The position numbers and the translations under genes are program-made. 64,000 nt of DNA from Hydractinia symbiolongicarpus. Its lineage: Eukaryota > Cnidaria > Hydrozoa > Anthoathecata > Hydractiniidae. Positions 46,132 to 58,200 of the stretch are shown here, piece by piece. The notes beneath the pieces are model-generated. The model had not been told where the DNA came from. It worked only from the letters and a program-made list of their open reading frames with translations, and did no database searches. Within the stretch, counting starts at the first letter, position 1, and the number at the start of each line of letters is the position of its first letter. The stretch spans positions 7,566,001 to 7,630,000 of the forward strand of contig NC_079886.1 of the NCBI RefSeq assembly GCF_029227915.1, given 5' to 3'.

Positions 46132-46754
46132 TTTTTAGGAGCTATAATTGCATTTATATAGGTGAATACAGTTGTTATGTACTTTTTTTCAACCTGCTAC
46201 ATATTTTTTTCAATAATTTCATGGTGGTGGACCAACAGTTCACCACATGTTAATTGCGGTACCTGAAGTAAGTACTTATACCTTGTTGAGAGGCTTGGCT
46301 TTGATTGCATTCAGTATTCAAGTGTCAACAAAGATGGCTACTAGCATCATTGAAGGATATACTTTAGAAACTCAATGTTATTTCAAATCTAGAATGGTAG
46401 ACTAGTGAAAAGGGTGGTCACAAGGCATGAACACTAGGGGCCCTCAAGGTAACTAACCAATACTGTTGTAGATCCAGGCCCCTAAGATTGCCTTGCCCTG
46501 GGCAGCCACAAAGTGTAGAGATGTGCGTGTACCCCTGGAAGAGTATGGTGAATTAAGTACAGGTGCGAGGAGATGAACGACGGTGCACCACGCGAGCAGG
46601 ACAGATGACTGGGGAAATAACAGCAGAGGGATGCGGCGCTGACAGTCAGAGGTGGTGCACCAAGAGGTTAATAACAGGTGTGAAATGCAAAAGAAGCTAG
46701 AGCTCATAAAGAGTAGGTTCTTGTGAGGTATGATAGAGGAAATGAAATCACAGG

Positions 46755-46880
46755 AGAGGAGCTCCGGATGTGATTGAGAGATTAGTTAAGCCAGAAAACA
46801 CTATTAGGAGAAGAGCTCCGAATGTAGTGGAGAAGAGCGAACACTACTAGAAGAATAGCTCCGGATGTAGTAGAGAAGAG
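46755..46880 (+). repeat. Degenerate tandem repeat (AGCTCCGGATGTAGT)
   Basis: About three copies of a unit containing AGCTCCGRATGTAGTRGAGA and AGAGCGAA, with a period of roughly 45-55 bp. No coding role is apparent. Confidence 0.6.
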
Positions 46881-47248
46881 CGAATTTATTGGGAACACGC
46901 ACGTGAGCTTGAGACAATATCTTCTCTTCAGCCTAGCATCCTCACCCGATTCCGCCAAATTATCCTCAGTTTATTCTTGCCACTAACAATTGATAGTGCT
47001 ATTACTGCTATAACTCTAAATTAAAGTACAATCCTTATTCATTGATTTTGTATTATTGACAGCAATTGTAGTTATTATTTGTCAATTTAAAGTTGTGTAT
47101 TATCAGATTTTGAAAGTTAGCTAATAACATGATGGATTGCAAAATTGTCTCCTTTAAAAAATCCAGTTTGGGGTAAATTGGGGATGTCGGGCTTCCTTCG
47201 TCAGCCAAATGGGATGAAGATGCGTTTGTTTCCCTAACAAATGAGGTG

Positions 47249-47587
47249 CGTTTCCACGAGATACGCCATAGCAGGTAGTAGGCAATTTCCAAGCGAGTTG
47301 CTGAGGTGTAGGCGATTTCCAAGTGAGTCGCGGAGATGTAGGCAATTTCCAAGCGAGTTGCTGAGGTGTAGGCGATTTCCAAGTGAGTCGCGGAGAGGTA
47401 GGCAATTTCCAAGCGAGTTGCTGAGGTGTAGGCGATTTCCAAGTGAGTCGCTCAGATGTAGGCAATTTCCAAGCGAGTTGCTGAGGTGTAGGCGATTTCC
47501 AAGTGAGTCGCTCAGATATAGGCAATTTCCAAGCGAGTTGCTGAGTTAGCGTTTCCACGAGATACGCAGACGTTTCCACGAGATACG
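47249..47587 (+). repeat. 60-bp tandem array with flanking 17-bp repeats
   Basis: From 47277 to 47545 a 60-bp unit is repeated about 4.5 times in exact register. Each unit is two related 30-bp halves (GGCAATTTCCAAGCGAGTTG and GGCGATTTCCAAGTGAGTCG). A 17-bp sequence, CGTTTCCACGAGATACG, flanks the array exactly at 47249, 47550 and 47571. Because 60 is divisible by 3 and the unit lacks stops, three overlapping frames on both strands stay open for 102-191 codons. There is no splice or start context to suggest that any is a gene. Confidence 0.9.
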
Positions 47588-48887
47588 TCTTACTAAGGGT
47601 AAGGATGGAAACACACGCATCTGGTTTGGGCCCCCCTGATACCAAACCTGACATCCCCCCCCTTTCCCCAAACTCAAGTGTAGTTATGACATGAAACAAG
47701 AGAAATATACTTCTAACATTATCTGTCATTGTTGTTGTTTGCTTTTGTGTTGTTGCTTCAGAACCATAACAATTAAAGCACTAAAAATTCCAAAATAGAT
47801 TTTTTGACAAATACGTGTAGGATAATGAGGGAAATTACAATTTCTTACCTTAATCATAAAAAGAGTCATAAAGTAATAAACTGGTTAAAACAAATAATTG
47901 TCATTTACTTTAATAAAATTTCTTTTTAAATTTATATAGTTAACAAAGCTGAGCAAAGTTGCCTAGAAATTTACCATCTGCACTATGCTTATTAGATGTT
48001 TAGTTAAAAAAGTGTAGTGTATAACAAATACAATTTACAGATTTTTAAAAATGAACACTGACAGAAAATTTTTTAAAAGACTTTTCCTAAAATTACCCTT
48101 TTTTGAGATTTTTTCTTTAATTTGGGAGAATTTTTTTCCAAATAGAGTGTTTCAATTTTTTAATTAATAATTAATAAGTAATTAATTTTCCCAAATGAGA
48201 GGAAATAAAAATGGCTAATGATAGCGAAATCAAAAGTGTAAGTGTATGGTATAATTGAAACTGACTCCTTACATTTGACCCAGTTGGGTTGTTATCTTAA
48301 TCGTCTCTATCCTATTTAACCAGTTTATACAGACAATACTTTTGTGAACAGGAAACTTAAGGCTTTTTTGGGAAAATTAATTTTCAAGAATCAGCAAACT
48401 TATAGCACACACTGGAGAGGAGACAAAAAACTACCTTCTTGCAGTACACCACAAGGGTAAAGCACTGCTAGTTTTTATAGATAAAAAAAATAAACAATAT
48501 AAAAAAATGATTCTTAAATCTTCACTTCCTTACCCAGGTTTACTAAGTAAGGCTTGTCAAAATATGCAAAACTTAGAAAATTATAGAAATAATGCATTTT
48601 TGCACATTTTCTATATTTCTTATGCAAGCGAAGCAATTTTAACTATTGGTAGGTGGCTACGACAACTGTACATTGGAAAACAGATAGCTAGCCAGCTATC
48701 TATAGATCTTTTTTAATGTTACATTTTCCGCAGTAAGCCCTTTCATTCAGCTGTAAGAATTGCATGGCAGACAAAAAGATGCAGGTGCTAGGTGAAGTGA
48801 GGGTTTTTAGTCTGTTTCTTTGCATGAAGGTATCATTATGACTTTATATGAATATATGTCAATCAGAAGTTATCCATTCAGACTCGA

Positions 48888-49371
48888 TAATAGTTAAGAG
48901 GGTGCGATAAGCCGCAAACGCTCACATATATAAGGGCGAGTTCGGGCGACTTTTCGAATTAAATTGACGGTTGTCCGCCGAAACCGCCCGCACTTTCCCG
49001 AACACGCCCGAACATTCCCAAAATGCAACACCTTGTAACATAAACATGGTAGACGACACAGTTGAAAGAACGCGCTTGAAGAGAAAGGAGGTAATAAAGT
49101 TTATATATAAGTTATTTATCAAGTAAATCTTATCAAAAACCATAAAAAACAGTTCTTTTAAGAACTTAGCTACCATATAGTTAGATCATTTTAATTTTAT
49201 ACTTTTTTAAATAATTCTTCGAGAGTCATTTATGGTGAATCTTTTCTTTTTCGGGCATTGTTCGGGACTATGCGGGTTTTTTCGGGCAAATACCTGAATT
49301 TTTTTAAAACGCCGAACTCACCCGAAAACGCCCGCACTTTTTACGACGTATGCGGCTTATCGTTAATAGTT
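48888..49371. mobile_element. MITE with CGATAAGCCGC ends (about 460 bp)
   Basis: CGATAAGCCGCAAACG at 48905 is mirrored by CGTATGCGGCTTATCG ending at 49362. Inside, CCCGAAC/GTTCGGG and AACGCCCGCAC motifs recur in both senses. TAATAGTT occurs at 48888-48895 and 49364-49371 and may be an 8-bp target duplication, though the left end would then carry about 9 extra bases. There is no coding capacity. Confidence 0.6.
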
Positions 49372-49388
49372 TAAAAACTCAAAAATGT

Positions 49389-49739
49389 GGCACCGTAGGT
49401 TAGTGGTTATAGCTCTCGTACTCTGTGCGAGAGACCGGGGTTCGATTCCTCTTGACGGCGATTCAACATGGGCGAGTGAATGTTACCATAGCCCCGGGTT
49501 AACCCAAGCCATGTGAGGGAAATTGGGAAGATGGCACACTGTGTGGGCCGTTGGATGTTGCCGGGAGTTGTCTAGTAGAGCATGGGCTCTAATTGGGTCT
49601 GCGTAGCTCAAAATGAGCATTAAATACTCTAGGACTCTCCATCTACGCCATGGCCCCTCCTGGAAATAATAGACAGGGTATATCCCTCGATATTTGTGAG
49701 GCTAGCCGTGTGTAAAATATGCACATCTATCTATCTATG
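49389..49739 (+). mobile_element. tRNA-derived SINE (second family)
   Basis: The first 73 bases are tRNA-like. There is an A box TAGGTTAGTGG, an arm CTCTCG...CGAGAG and a perfect B box GGTTCGATTCC. The acceptor arms do not pair properly, so this is not a working tRNA gene. A unique body follows (GGGCGAGTGAATGTTACC, CCATGTGAGGGAAATTGGG) and the element ends in a short CTATCTATCTAT run. The length of about 350 bp is typical of SINEs. Confidence 0.75.
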
Positions 49740-50600
49740 TTTCCATAGAAGAAAATGGGCTGAAAAATACCTTTCTTCAGCAAGCTACCTCATCTTTCTG
49801 TCTGCCACGCAGTTATTAGAGCCAGAAGGGCTTTCTGCAGAAAATGTAGCTAAACATTCAAAAAGGTCTAGCCCTAATAGCTGGCTGCTATTACTCCAGA
49901 TTTTCCATGTTGTATTTTGCATATAGTTAGAGCTCTAGCTAGCCACTACTTACTATTTACATAAATTACTCAGTTTTTACTACTATCTGTGTTTTTTATC
50001 CAATGTATTTTCTATTCATCACATCATGTCAATAAGAAGGCCAACTGAAAAACTTTAATGCCCTGCTGAATTCCTGATTTAAATAACAGTAATAATTTTT
50101 CAGGGTTTAAAAGTCCTCCGCAAATTTACAGTGAAGATTGGCGCCTCTGTAACTTTTCTCAAACTACTAAACTCGCAATTTGTGTGAAGGAGTCCATAAA
50201 AAAGAACAATCAACAAATGATTTGTTTACAAGGTAACCATTAGGTTTTTACTTCAAGTAACTGCTGCACTAAATAGTATCGCAGATAATTAAAAAGCTGA
50301 CCAAGAGCCCCCGACGGCCTAGCACCATCCTCCCCCAGGCGCGACCTATTTATTGCCGCGTATTTTTTTATTGTTCTGTAAGCGCCCCTTGTGGAGTTAA
50401 TGACATCCTCAAAAAAAAGCCTTTCCCATCTTCCAACAGCTGATAATTATATAAGCGCCTGGACTCTGATGAAAATAAATAAATAGCCTATCCGTTTGTT
50501 CGCTTTAATAAACCTGTTAATTGGCGCAGTACCGATGGGACACAAAAATCCCCGGGGTCGAGGTTGCCTGCGTGAAAAAGTCGTTGATATCTAGCTGGCT

Positions 50601-50684
50601 CAAGCTCGGCCCCAGCAGCTATTACTAGAACTATCAGAAAGCGCAGCGCCGTTGAGAAGCAAATAGTCCTGGGAACGAGGTTGA
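50601..50684. mobile_element. MITE of the CAACCTCG family, copy 4
   Basis: It starts CAAGCTCGGCCCCAG and ends CTGGGAACGAGGTTGA. A perfect 9-bp direct repeat, TAGCTGGCT, flanks it at 50592-50600 and 50685-50693. This is the cleanest target-site duplication of the family in the window. Confidence 0.75.
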
Positions 50685-50953
50685 TAGCTGGCTAACTAAA
50701 CTTTAGGCTATAAGGGAATCTTTTAACAAAGATCGAATAGAATTAAAATTTCTTCTTTAAGATCACAATCAGAACATTGCTAATTTTTTCATGCATTTGT
50801 TGCCATTTTTGTTCGAGATTTTTTTTGTTCGATAAAACCAGAGAATAAGATTGTTTTTCAAAACATAGCTAAAAATCTAAAAGCTACAACCCATAAGAAG
50901 CTGTCTGGCTTCAACTATCGAATTTTAGAAGAGCTTGGAATAGCACGACTTCT

Positions 50954-51036
50954 CAACCTCATCCCAGGCTCATGTGGCCCCTAAGCCGTTATTACGCAGT
51001 GCCGCTATCAGGCGAAATGCCCATGGAACGAGGTTG
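50954..51036. mobile_element. MITE of the CAACCTCG family, copy 5
   Basis: It starts CAACCTCATCCCAGGC and ends GCCCATGGAACGAGGTTG (83 bp). The flanks ACGACTTCT and ACGATTTCT form a 9-bp duplication with one mismatch. Confidence 0.75.
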
Positions 51037-51285
51037 ACGATTTCTATATCAGAAGTTGATTTTTGATTTGTTTAGAAATAAATTTTGTAAATTGCTGATC
51101 CAACGGGCTTCTTTGAAGGGCCAGATACACAATACGATTTGTCCTAAATAAAAAAATTCCAGGTCAGATTCAGAATCAAAAATCTTATACCACAGTTTTT
51201 TTATGATAAACAATAAGACAGACTTGCATAATACTTTATTTTTTATTTATTCATTTTCTTTTCGTACAACATATGTTCTGTCGCA

Positions 51286-51336
51286 CTTTTTATTATTATT
51301 ACTCAGGATAGCCTCTTCAGTTCCTCTATAAGTAAA
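51286..51336 (-). mobile_element. 3' fragment of the tRNA-like SINE, copy C
   Basis: On the minus strand it reads AGGAACTGAAGAGGCTATCC, then TGAGTAATAATAATA. This matches the last about 45 bases of SINE copy A including its (TAA)n tail. The 5' part is absent. Confidence 0.6.
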
Positions 51337-52199
51337 AATATCTGTCACTTAGAATTTTATAACTCGCGAATTTGTCACGTAGAGCATAAAAAACGAATTT
51401 TTTCACTTATATGGGGCTTTTTTAGCATAAAATATCCACGGGGGATTTGACATCCTCAAACAACTTAATAATATTGTAGCATAACATAAAATGTCGAAAA
51501 TAAATTTTCTGATGTCAACAACTTTGATATGACGTCATCTTTTTGTTAGAGCACTTGTTTTCCAGTCTTACGCTACGAAAACACGAAATGTAAGATATAT
51601 ATAATCCTTCTTTAAAAAGTCATACTTCTGTTTTTTCCTCGAGGCAGTTTCTTTGTTATCAATACGTGCACGGACAAAGTTACGGGTCATTAACATTGTG
51701 TTGTCTATTTCGTTAAAAAAGTTTTAATTATTCGCGCCTCGCCTCTTTTAAGAAATCAACAAACAAGTTTTATGATAAGAACAGAGCAATAAATTTAAAG
51801 AAGATTTTGTAAGTGGATTTTTTGTTTTTTTGATTATCTATTCCCGCCTTTTGATTGAAATTAACAAATCGATTTAAAATAATAAGAACATTATTTTTAC
51901 TTTCACTAAATATAAATTTAGAATTTACATCGTGAATTTTTTTATCTTTAACCATTTTTATTTGCTTCAAAAACGTCTTAAATTTGGTTGAAGCTGAATT
52001 GCTTATTTTTTTCTAAATTGTTGTTATTATGTTCTTAGCTGGACAATTTTTAAAAGCGTAAGACAATGCTAAATTTACTTAAAAAATTTAAACGCTGTTA
52101 GGAGCGGTTTGTTAACTTCAATCGGGCGGAAAAAACGCCCTCATTGTTGTTATATGTAATTTACGAGAACCGGTGTACCACTACTTTGATTGTTTCCTC

Positions 52200-52556
52200 A
52201 GTAGCGTGCGAAAATCCTTTTGCTTTCGTTCGGAAGCTCACATGAAGTCAATAAAATTCTCTTAAGTTTAAATACGTAAGAATAACTCTCCTGAAGGGCG
52301 AGGGGGTGTACCCACAGATGACGTCAACCCAGAGGGATGGGGTAAAGCAAAGTTGACACAGGCCGACGGAGAAGGGGCGGTAGTCAAAGATCCTAACAAA
52401 AGGATTGACGTCATTTGTAAACAATCCCCTATAAGTGTTTTTGCCAGGATCCATGTCTACCTCAGAGTAATTTCGTGACAGGTGCGCGAAATAACAGGGT
52501 GGGAAATAAGTACAATGGGGGAATTTCCGTGGATTTTTCTACAAGCCAACAACTAG
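52200..52556 (-). repeat. Diverged minus-strand copy of the CCCGTGG-hairpin repeat
   Basis: Read on the minus strand from 52556, ACTAGTTGTTGGCTTGTAG then AAAATCCACGG resembles the start of the repeats at 7613 and 14096. The rest does not match them clearly, and the inner boundary is a guess. A 68-codon frame inside has no known motif. Confidence 0.35.
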
Positions 52557-55244
52557 TATAACTATTATAAATATATAGTTCTTACTATATAATATTGCAT
52601 GTTTGCATGTGGTTTTAAAGTCTAACCTTCATTTCCATTTCATGACAAATTGTCGTTGTATGAAAAATCTATGGATCTTTTAGTTCTTGACATATAGGAC
52701 TTGAAAGTTTTGCCAATTTAAACTCTGACATTATCAATGGAAAACTCTGAAGCAATTACTGGTGTAAATGACATGAAACTAAATATTGATAAATATAATG
52801 TTTAAAATAATAAACGGAATGCCTTGATTAAATTTATTAATACAAAACCTTGTCCAGTTAGTTAGCGTGCATATTTAGTGATCTTAAGATTTGACTGAGA
52901 TTTGTCAAAAAATTATAACAATTTTAATTTATTTTAAATAAAGTCAACGTTCAAATAGGTGCAGGGTATGCTTTAAAAATGTCAGCAACACATCTGAAAA
53001 TGCACTCTAACATTCTAAATTTCAGAAATTCTATATAAATTTTTTCAGGAAATTAACGAAACACAAAATTAACACAAATTTTGAAAATTCGCGTTAATTG
53101 AATGCCTCTCATTATCGTGTAAAATGAATATCAGGGATGTTAGAAAAGTCACTAGGTAAAACCTGTAATTACGGTTTAGAATATATTTTTCTAGCAATCG
53201 GAAAACAAAGCTTACACACACACATACTTCTTTCTCCTTGCTTAATTGGCGGGGGAAAAGGTATCATCCCGATATGTTTCGCTCACCTAATGTGATTCAG
53301 GCAGGCTGCATGACATCTAATATTGTTAAAGTCTAAAACACAAGAGTAAACACAAGAGAAACTGATTTTCAATGAACCCGTTTTGAAACTAGAAATAAAC
53401 GTTTCCTGATTCGCATTACTTTAACGCTTCTTGTAAGTCAGTTAAGATAAATCGCGTTAATTAATTTTTATAAGTTGCCATAGGCATTCGCGGTGATTTT
53501 ATTTGCGTAAAAATTGTTGTCGTTAATTTTGTGTCTTGTTATTTACCTGGAAGATATTCAGTCATTTTCCATGGTCTTACAAGTCTGCTTTTAAATTCCA
53601 GGATCCAGGCTTGACCTATGCTAACGGCAAGGTTCTCTAAACTGCAGCTACCTCATTTGAATTAAAAAAATTATAAGAATTTCGTCAGTTTTAAGTTTGC
53701 GAAGTTGGTTGAAATTCGCGTACAGTTATTACTCTATAATTTTCCCAACCTTATTTCTTAATTTCAGCGTCGTTTCTTTCAGAGGTCACCAAATTTCTTA
53801 TTTATTGATCGTTCAGCGAAATCAATTGTTCTGTTTACTAATTTTTCCATCCTATCTAGAAAACATATTTTTTTTTATTAATGAACATGTTTTATAGCTT
53901 AAATGTCTTACAATAAGTAAATATTTCAGCTAGTGAGACATATGTTCTGCACGAATTTCGCTTTTCTTCGCTTTAATTTTCAGTTCAGGTTTGATGTTTT
54001 TATGGTTTAGTAATTTTTCTTCTAGTAGTTATAAGATCATAGCATAAGAGTATTTTGACTTATTCTTGAAGCTATGATAATTTAGTGTAGTACTTTTTAT
54101 TTTTTTTTTATTTTTTTATTGTGGTTTCAGAACAACTTCATTTTACGAACTTTCAAAAAGCGCCCAACTGTTTGACCTTAACCTCGTTTTGGAGGATTTG
54201 ATGCTAAATTTATTTGTCTACAAATTAAGTTGAGGAAGTTTATTGGTAAACACTTTTTTTTTGAAATTGTTCTTCTATTTTGTTTGTCGAGAAATACTCA
54301 TACTACCCTTACTTGTTTTCTTGTTTAATTACAATTTATTATTCTCTTTTAAAATTGAGATAAAATTTCTAACTTCTCTAAAAAATATGCTTAGTAGCTC
54401 AGCTGAAAGGTTAATCATAAAACACCTTAGCTTCCAGTCCATATCTATTCAACAGTACATTTATGCGCACAAAGTGGTACTGAAAAAGAATTTGGTTGTA
54501 CTAAATAATCGGTTTTAAACGTACAATCATTGGAACCCTCATAAATAAACAAAATAGAGAGAAACCTGTCGTTTTTTTTTGTTTGCTCGTTTTTTAAACA
54601 TTATCTTATAAATTTCTAATAAAAGTAAAAATGTCCCAAGTTACAAGCTCCATTACAAAAACTATTCACGAACTTAAATAATGCGTTTAAAGAACATGAA
54701 TATTAATGAATATACTTGAGGTAGGTGCTGGATGGCTAAATAAGATGAGAAGCCAATTCAAAATAATGTGGGTTATCTCAATAGATAAGTACACACGGTG
54801 AAGAAAACATTTAGCAATGAACAATATTGGTTGTTTGAATAAAAACTTAAAATTATTTTCTAAATTGCGGTTTTAAAAACAGAGAAGAAAAATTACTTAT
54901 TGAAAATAGAGCTACATTTCGTTTTTATTACTAACTTGCGCTTACTGAAATAGTTTAAAGATCAGTTTAAAACAACTTTTGTATAGTAACAACGTGAAGA
55001 AGTCATTCACAGATCTGAATACAGTCGGCTGAATCACTCTACACGTTATGAAATTATTTGTTATAACCTTGGTTATAGTTTCGATGTTAGCTGTATGTAA
55101 ACTACGTTTATCGGTGGTTAAAAACATTATTAAAATAGAAAAGGCAATATAATATAGTAAAATAAAAAAAGAATCGATGGAATTGTTATTGTATTTGCAA
55201 CAAAAGCCAATTGGAAAATCTTTGCAGCTTATTTCCAAGACGTG

Positions 55245-58200
55245 ATGGAAATTCAACCTTTAACAATATATATTTTAACACTTCATTTCGTGTTTTTAAC
55301 ATCGTCCAACCTTGACAAAACGTCAAAAGAGTTGAGTCGTACGTTGAAAACTTTTGTAAAGGAACTAACATCGTACGAGACATTCAGAAAAGAAGTTAAA
55401 ACATTATATGACAGCAATGACATCATCGTTAAAACTTTGAACGTTTCTGAAGTCAGTAAAGAATTCAACGATAACTTACGAAACTTGTTAGTATCTCGTA
55501 TCAACTCAGTTAAAGCTATCAAGAAGAAAGCGGAATCACTTTATAATAACTACACATACAACGAAAACATTCAACCATTTGATTATCGAAATGATAAAAA
55601 ACTTCCAAATACTTCTGTGCGATATGAGCCGACATTCTCAATTGGTAATAAAGTGAATTTGAACCAGAGTCATGTCCAGTTTCCTACTAATATTTACGAA
55701 TATGACAAGAAGATATTGAATGATGCAAAGTGGAGCGAAGGTTTAGATAGTGTTTTTTTAAAAAATCTCGAGAAGGAACCGTCATTGTTGTGGCAATATG
55801 TTGGCACGAATAATGGAATTTTTCGCTCTTTTCCTGGTTCCAGGTTAGTTTCGGTTATTTCAATCGTCGCAGTCGTTTTATATTATAGTCTTTCAAAATT
55901 TTAAAAATTTGAATAGCGTTCTAGCTAGAGGTCAGAAAACCCAAAAAATTTCTAGGGCAGCCGCAACCATCGTGAATCCCCCATGTCAATTTATTAGTCT
56001 TATTTTAATAACTGATTCGTTTAGCTCTGTAACCTTTGTTTTCCCCTTTTTGTTCGACGAAAATTTAAAAGTAAAAAAAAAAAAGAAGCGTTTTGTTGAT
56101 TTACTTTCTTTCCATGGACGATGGGTTTAATTCGTATTACATTTAAATATCTAGGGGTGGGTATGTGGTTAGATGGCTGGGTGGGTGCACATATCCAACC
56201 AACAAACGCACTAACCACTTTGTCACCATTGACAAAATTGTCCATTACCTTTGATAAAACAAAAAAGTTGCTCCCACTTTAATCATTTTCTTAACTTTTG
56301 TTAGACAAGAGGATGTCGTTTTGGATAAATATGATTGCAGACGGCGACTATGGTACAGCCAAGCAATAAATTCTCCAAAGGATGTTTTGATTGCGCTTGA
56401 TCAAAGTGGTTCCATGACTGGAATTAATTTTAATATCGCAAAACTAACGGTGAAATCTCTAATAGACACTTTGCAGCAAGACGATTTCTTTAATGTAATT
56501 ACATTTGGAGCTGAAACCAACTTTATAATTCCCTGTTTATCAAATTTAACACAAGCCACAACAAGAAATAAAGATCTAATAAAGACTGCAGTGGATAACT
56601 TACCTTTTCCTAACGGTGAGTCTGATATAAAACTAACGTTAAACAACGCGCTGAATATCTTAAAAAAGGATTCAAACAATAATTTAATATCGTCTTCCTG
56701 CACGAAAATTCTACTTTTGGTTTCTGATGGAGTTGAAGAAGATGATACCATCCATGAATTGCTACATGAGCTTAACCAGGAAGAAGAAGTATCACTGTTT
56801 GCATTTCAAATTGGACCTAATAAAAATAAAGGTGAAATGAGAAGATTAGCCTGCAGACATGGAGGAGAATATTACGAGTTTCCAACTGTAGGTACGTCAT
56901 TCACTTTAGGTATACTTCTACGTTCGCCATCCATTGTTACCTTTCTTCTTGAGGATTGATTGTAATGATATATTATATAAGTTTATCAGTTATATATATA
57001 TTTTGGTTAGGCAATGTGTGGAATCGTGTCTTGAAATATCAACAAGTACTAAGTTATCCTATTGCTAAAGCTAAACAAGACATGGTTGTGTTCACGCCTT
57101 TGTACTTGGATAGCTCTGGTCTTGGGATGATGACAACAATTGCTGTTGGAATATTTAGTAATGCAACTAATGTGACAAGCAACACTTTGGTTGGGGTAGC
57201 TGGGGTTGATATCGGAACAACACTGGTGGAAAGACAACCTCCGTATCAAAAGTTAGGTATCTTTGGTCATGCATTTTCAATAAACAATAACGGGTTGTTC
57301 TTAATGCATCCAAGATTTCGTGATCAGAATGGTCACCTTCCAGATCCGGCGACTGTCTACCTAAGTGAACTTGAACATACAACAGATCCATCAAAAAGCA
57401 TAAAATTAATGAAAGAAATGATAGATGATAAAACAGGATGTATGGATGCTGAACTTGATTGGTTGTATATGGATGATATCAAACGCAGTGTTAGATTTAA
57501 CGCTACCTACTGCTATCGTCCTGCAAATGGCACGCCTTTTAGTACAGGAGTCAGCGTTCCATTTATAAACCAAAAATTTCTGACTGTAAAAATGGTAAAT
57601 TTAAAATCCAATCTACAAAATAACAGATACCTATCAAACGATTTAGATAATCACGAGTCAATACAAATTGCAAATTGGTTATTTTGTGATATTCCCGCGA
57701 AGGCTCAAGAAACAAACCCAGCCTCTTTAAAGCTTTACCCAACAGCCGAAGAGCTAAAATCATTTATTTTGGATTCTTCAGAGAGCATTGATGATAAATG
57801 CGACGAGGATGTACTTTGGAAGTTATTATTGTTTTCTAAGGTGACCACTAATTTTACGCATACCTATTGGGATAACACAAAATTAGAAGAACAAGCAGTA
57901 AAAGCTGTTTACATTATAACATCTTCAGGATTTACGCAATCTCATTTCTTTAATTACCAGCTCAACCTAAATCGTGATATACTAAAAGAGATACGGTACG
58001 CCCATCCAGCTTCGTTTTATATGCGTGGCCTTGATAACATTCTGGTATTTACTGTCCATATTAGAAATAAACGATTGAAGACGCAAAATACGAATACGGA
58101 AATTTCTGTTGGAGTACCAATAACAGTGTCTTCTGATCGTGTGCTTGTTGGAATTATCGGAATGGTTTTACCATCACAGTACTTACAAAATCTATTGCTG

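Larger units (their letters stand above)
46132..55244. other. 9 kb gene-free, repeat-rich region
   Basis: No exon set or long conserved frame is visible between the CFAP141-like start codon and the alpha2delta-like gene. Listed separately are short tandem repeats near 46.8 and 47.4 kb, MITEs at 48.9, 50.6 and 50.95 kb, SINE material at 49.4 and 51.3 kb and a minus-strand repeat at 52.5 kb. The block from 46.43 to 46.95 kb is richer in G and C than its surroundings and may be an unrecognised retroelement fragment. From 52.6 to 55.2 kb I see only AT-rich sequence. Confidence 0.5.

Noticed and set aside
46430-46950. A possible LTR retrotransposon fragment, because composition is richer in G and C
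   Set aside because: I found no paired terminal repeats, primer-binding site or pol/gag motif.
47154-47729. A 191-codon minus-strand repeat protein and overlapping frames
   Set aside because: The frames exist only because a 60-bp stop-free unit is tandemly repeated. Three frames on two strands are equally open.
49389-49461. A tRNA gene
   Set aside because: The A and B boxes are good, but the acceptor stem does not pair and the anticodon arm is irregular. The unique body and tail show a SINE.
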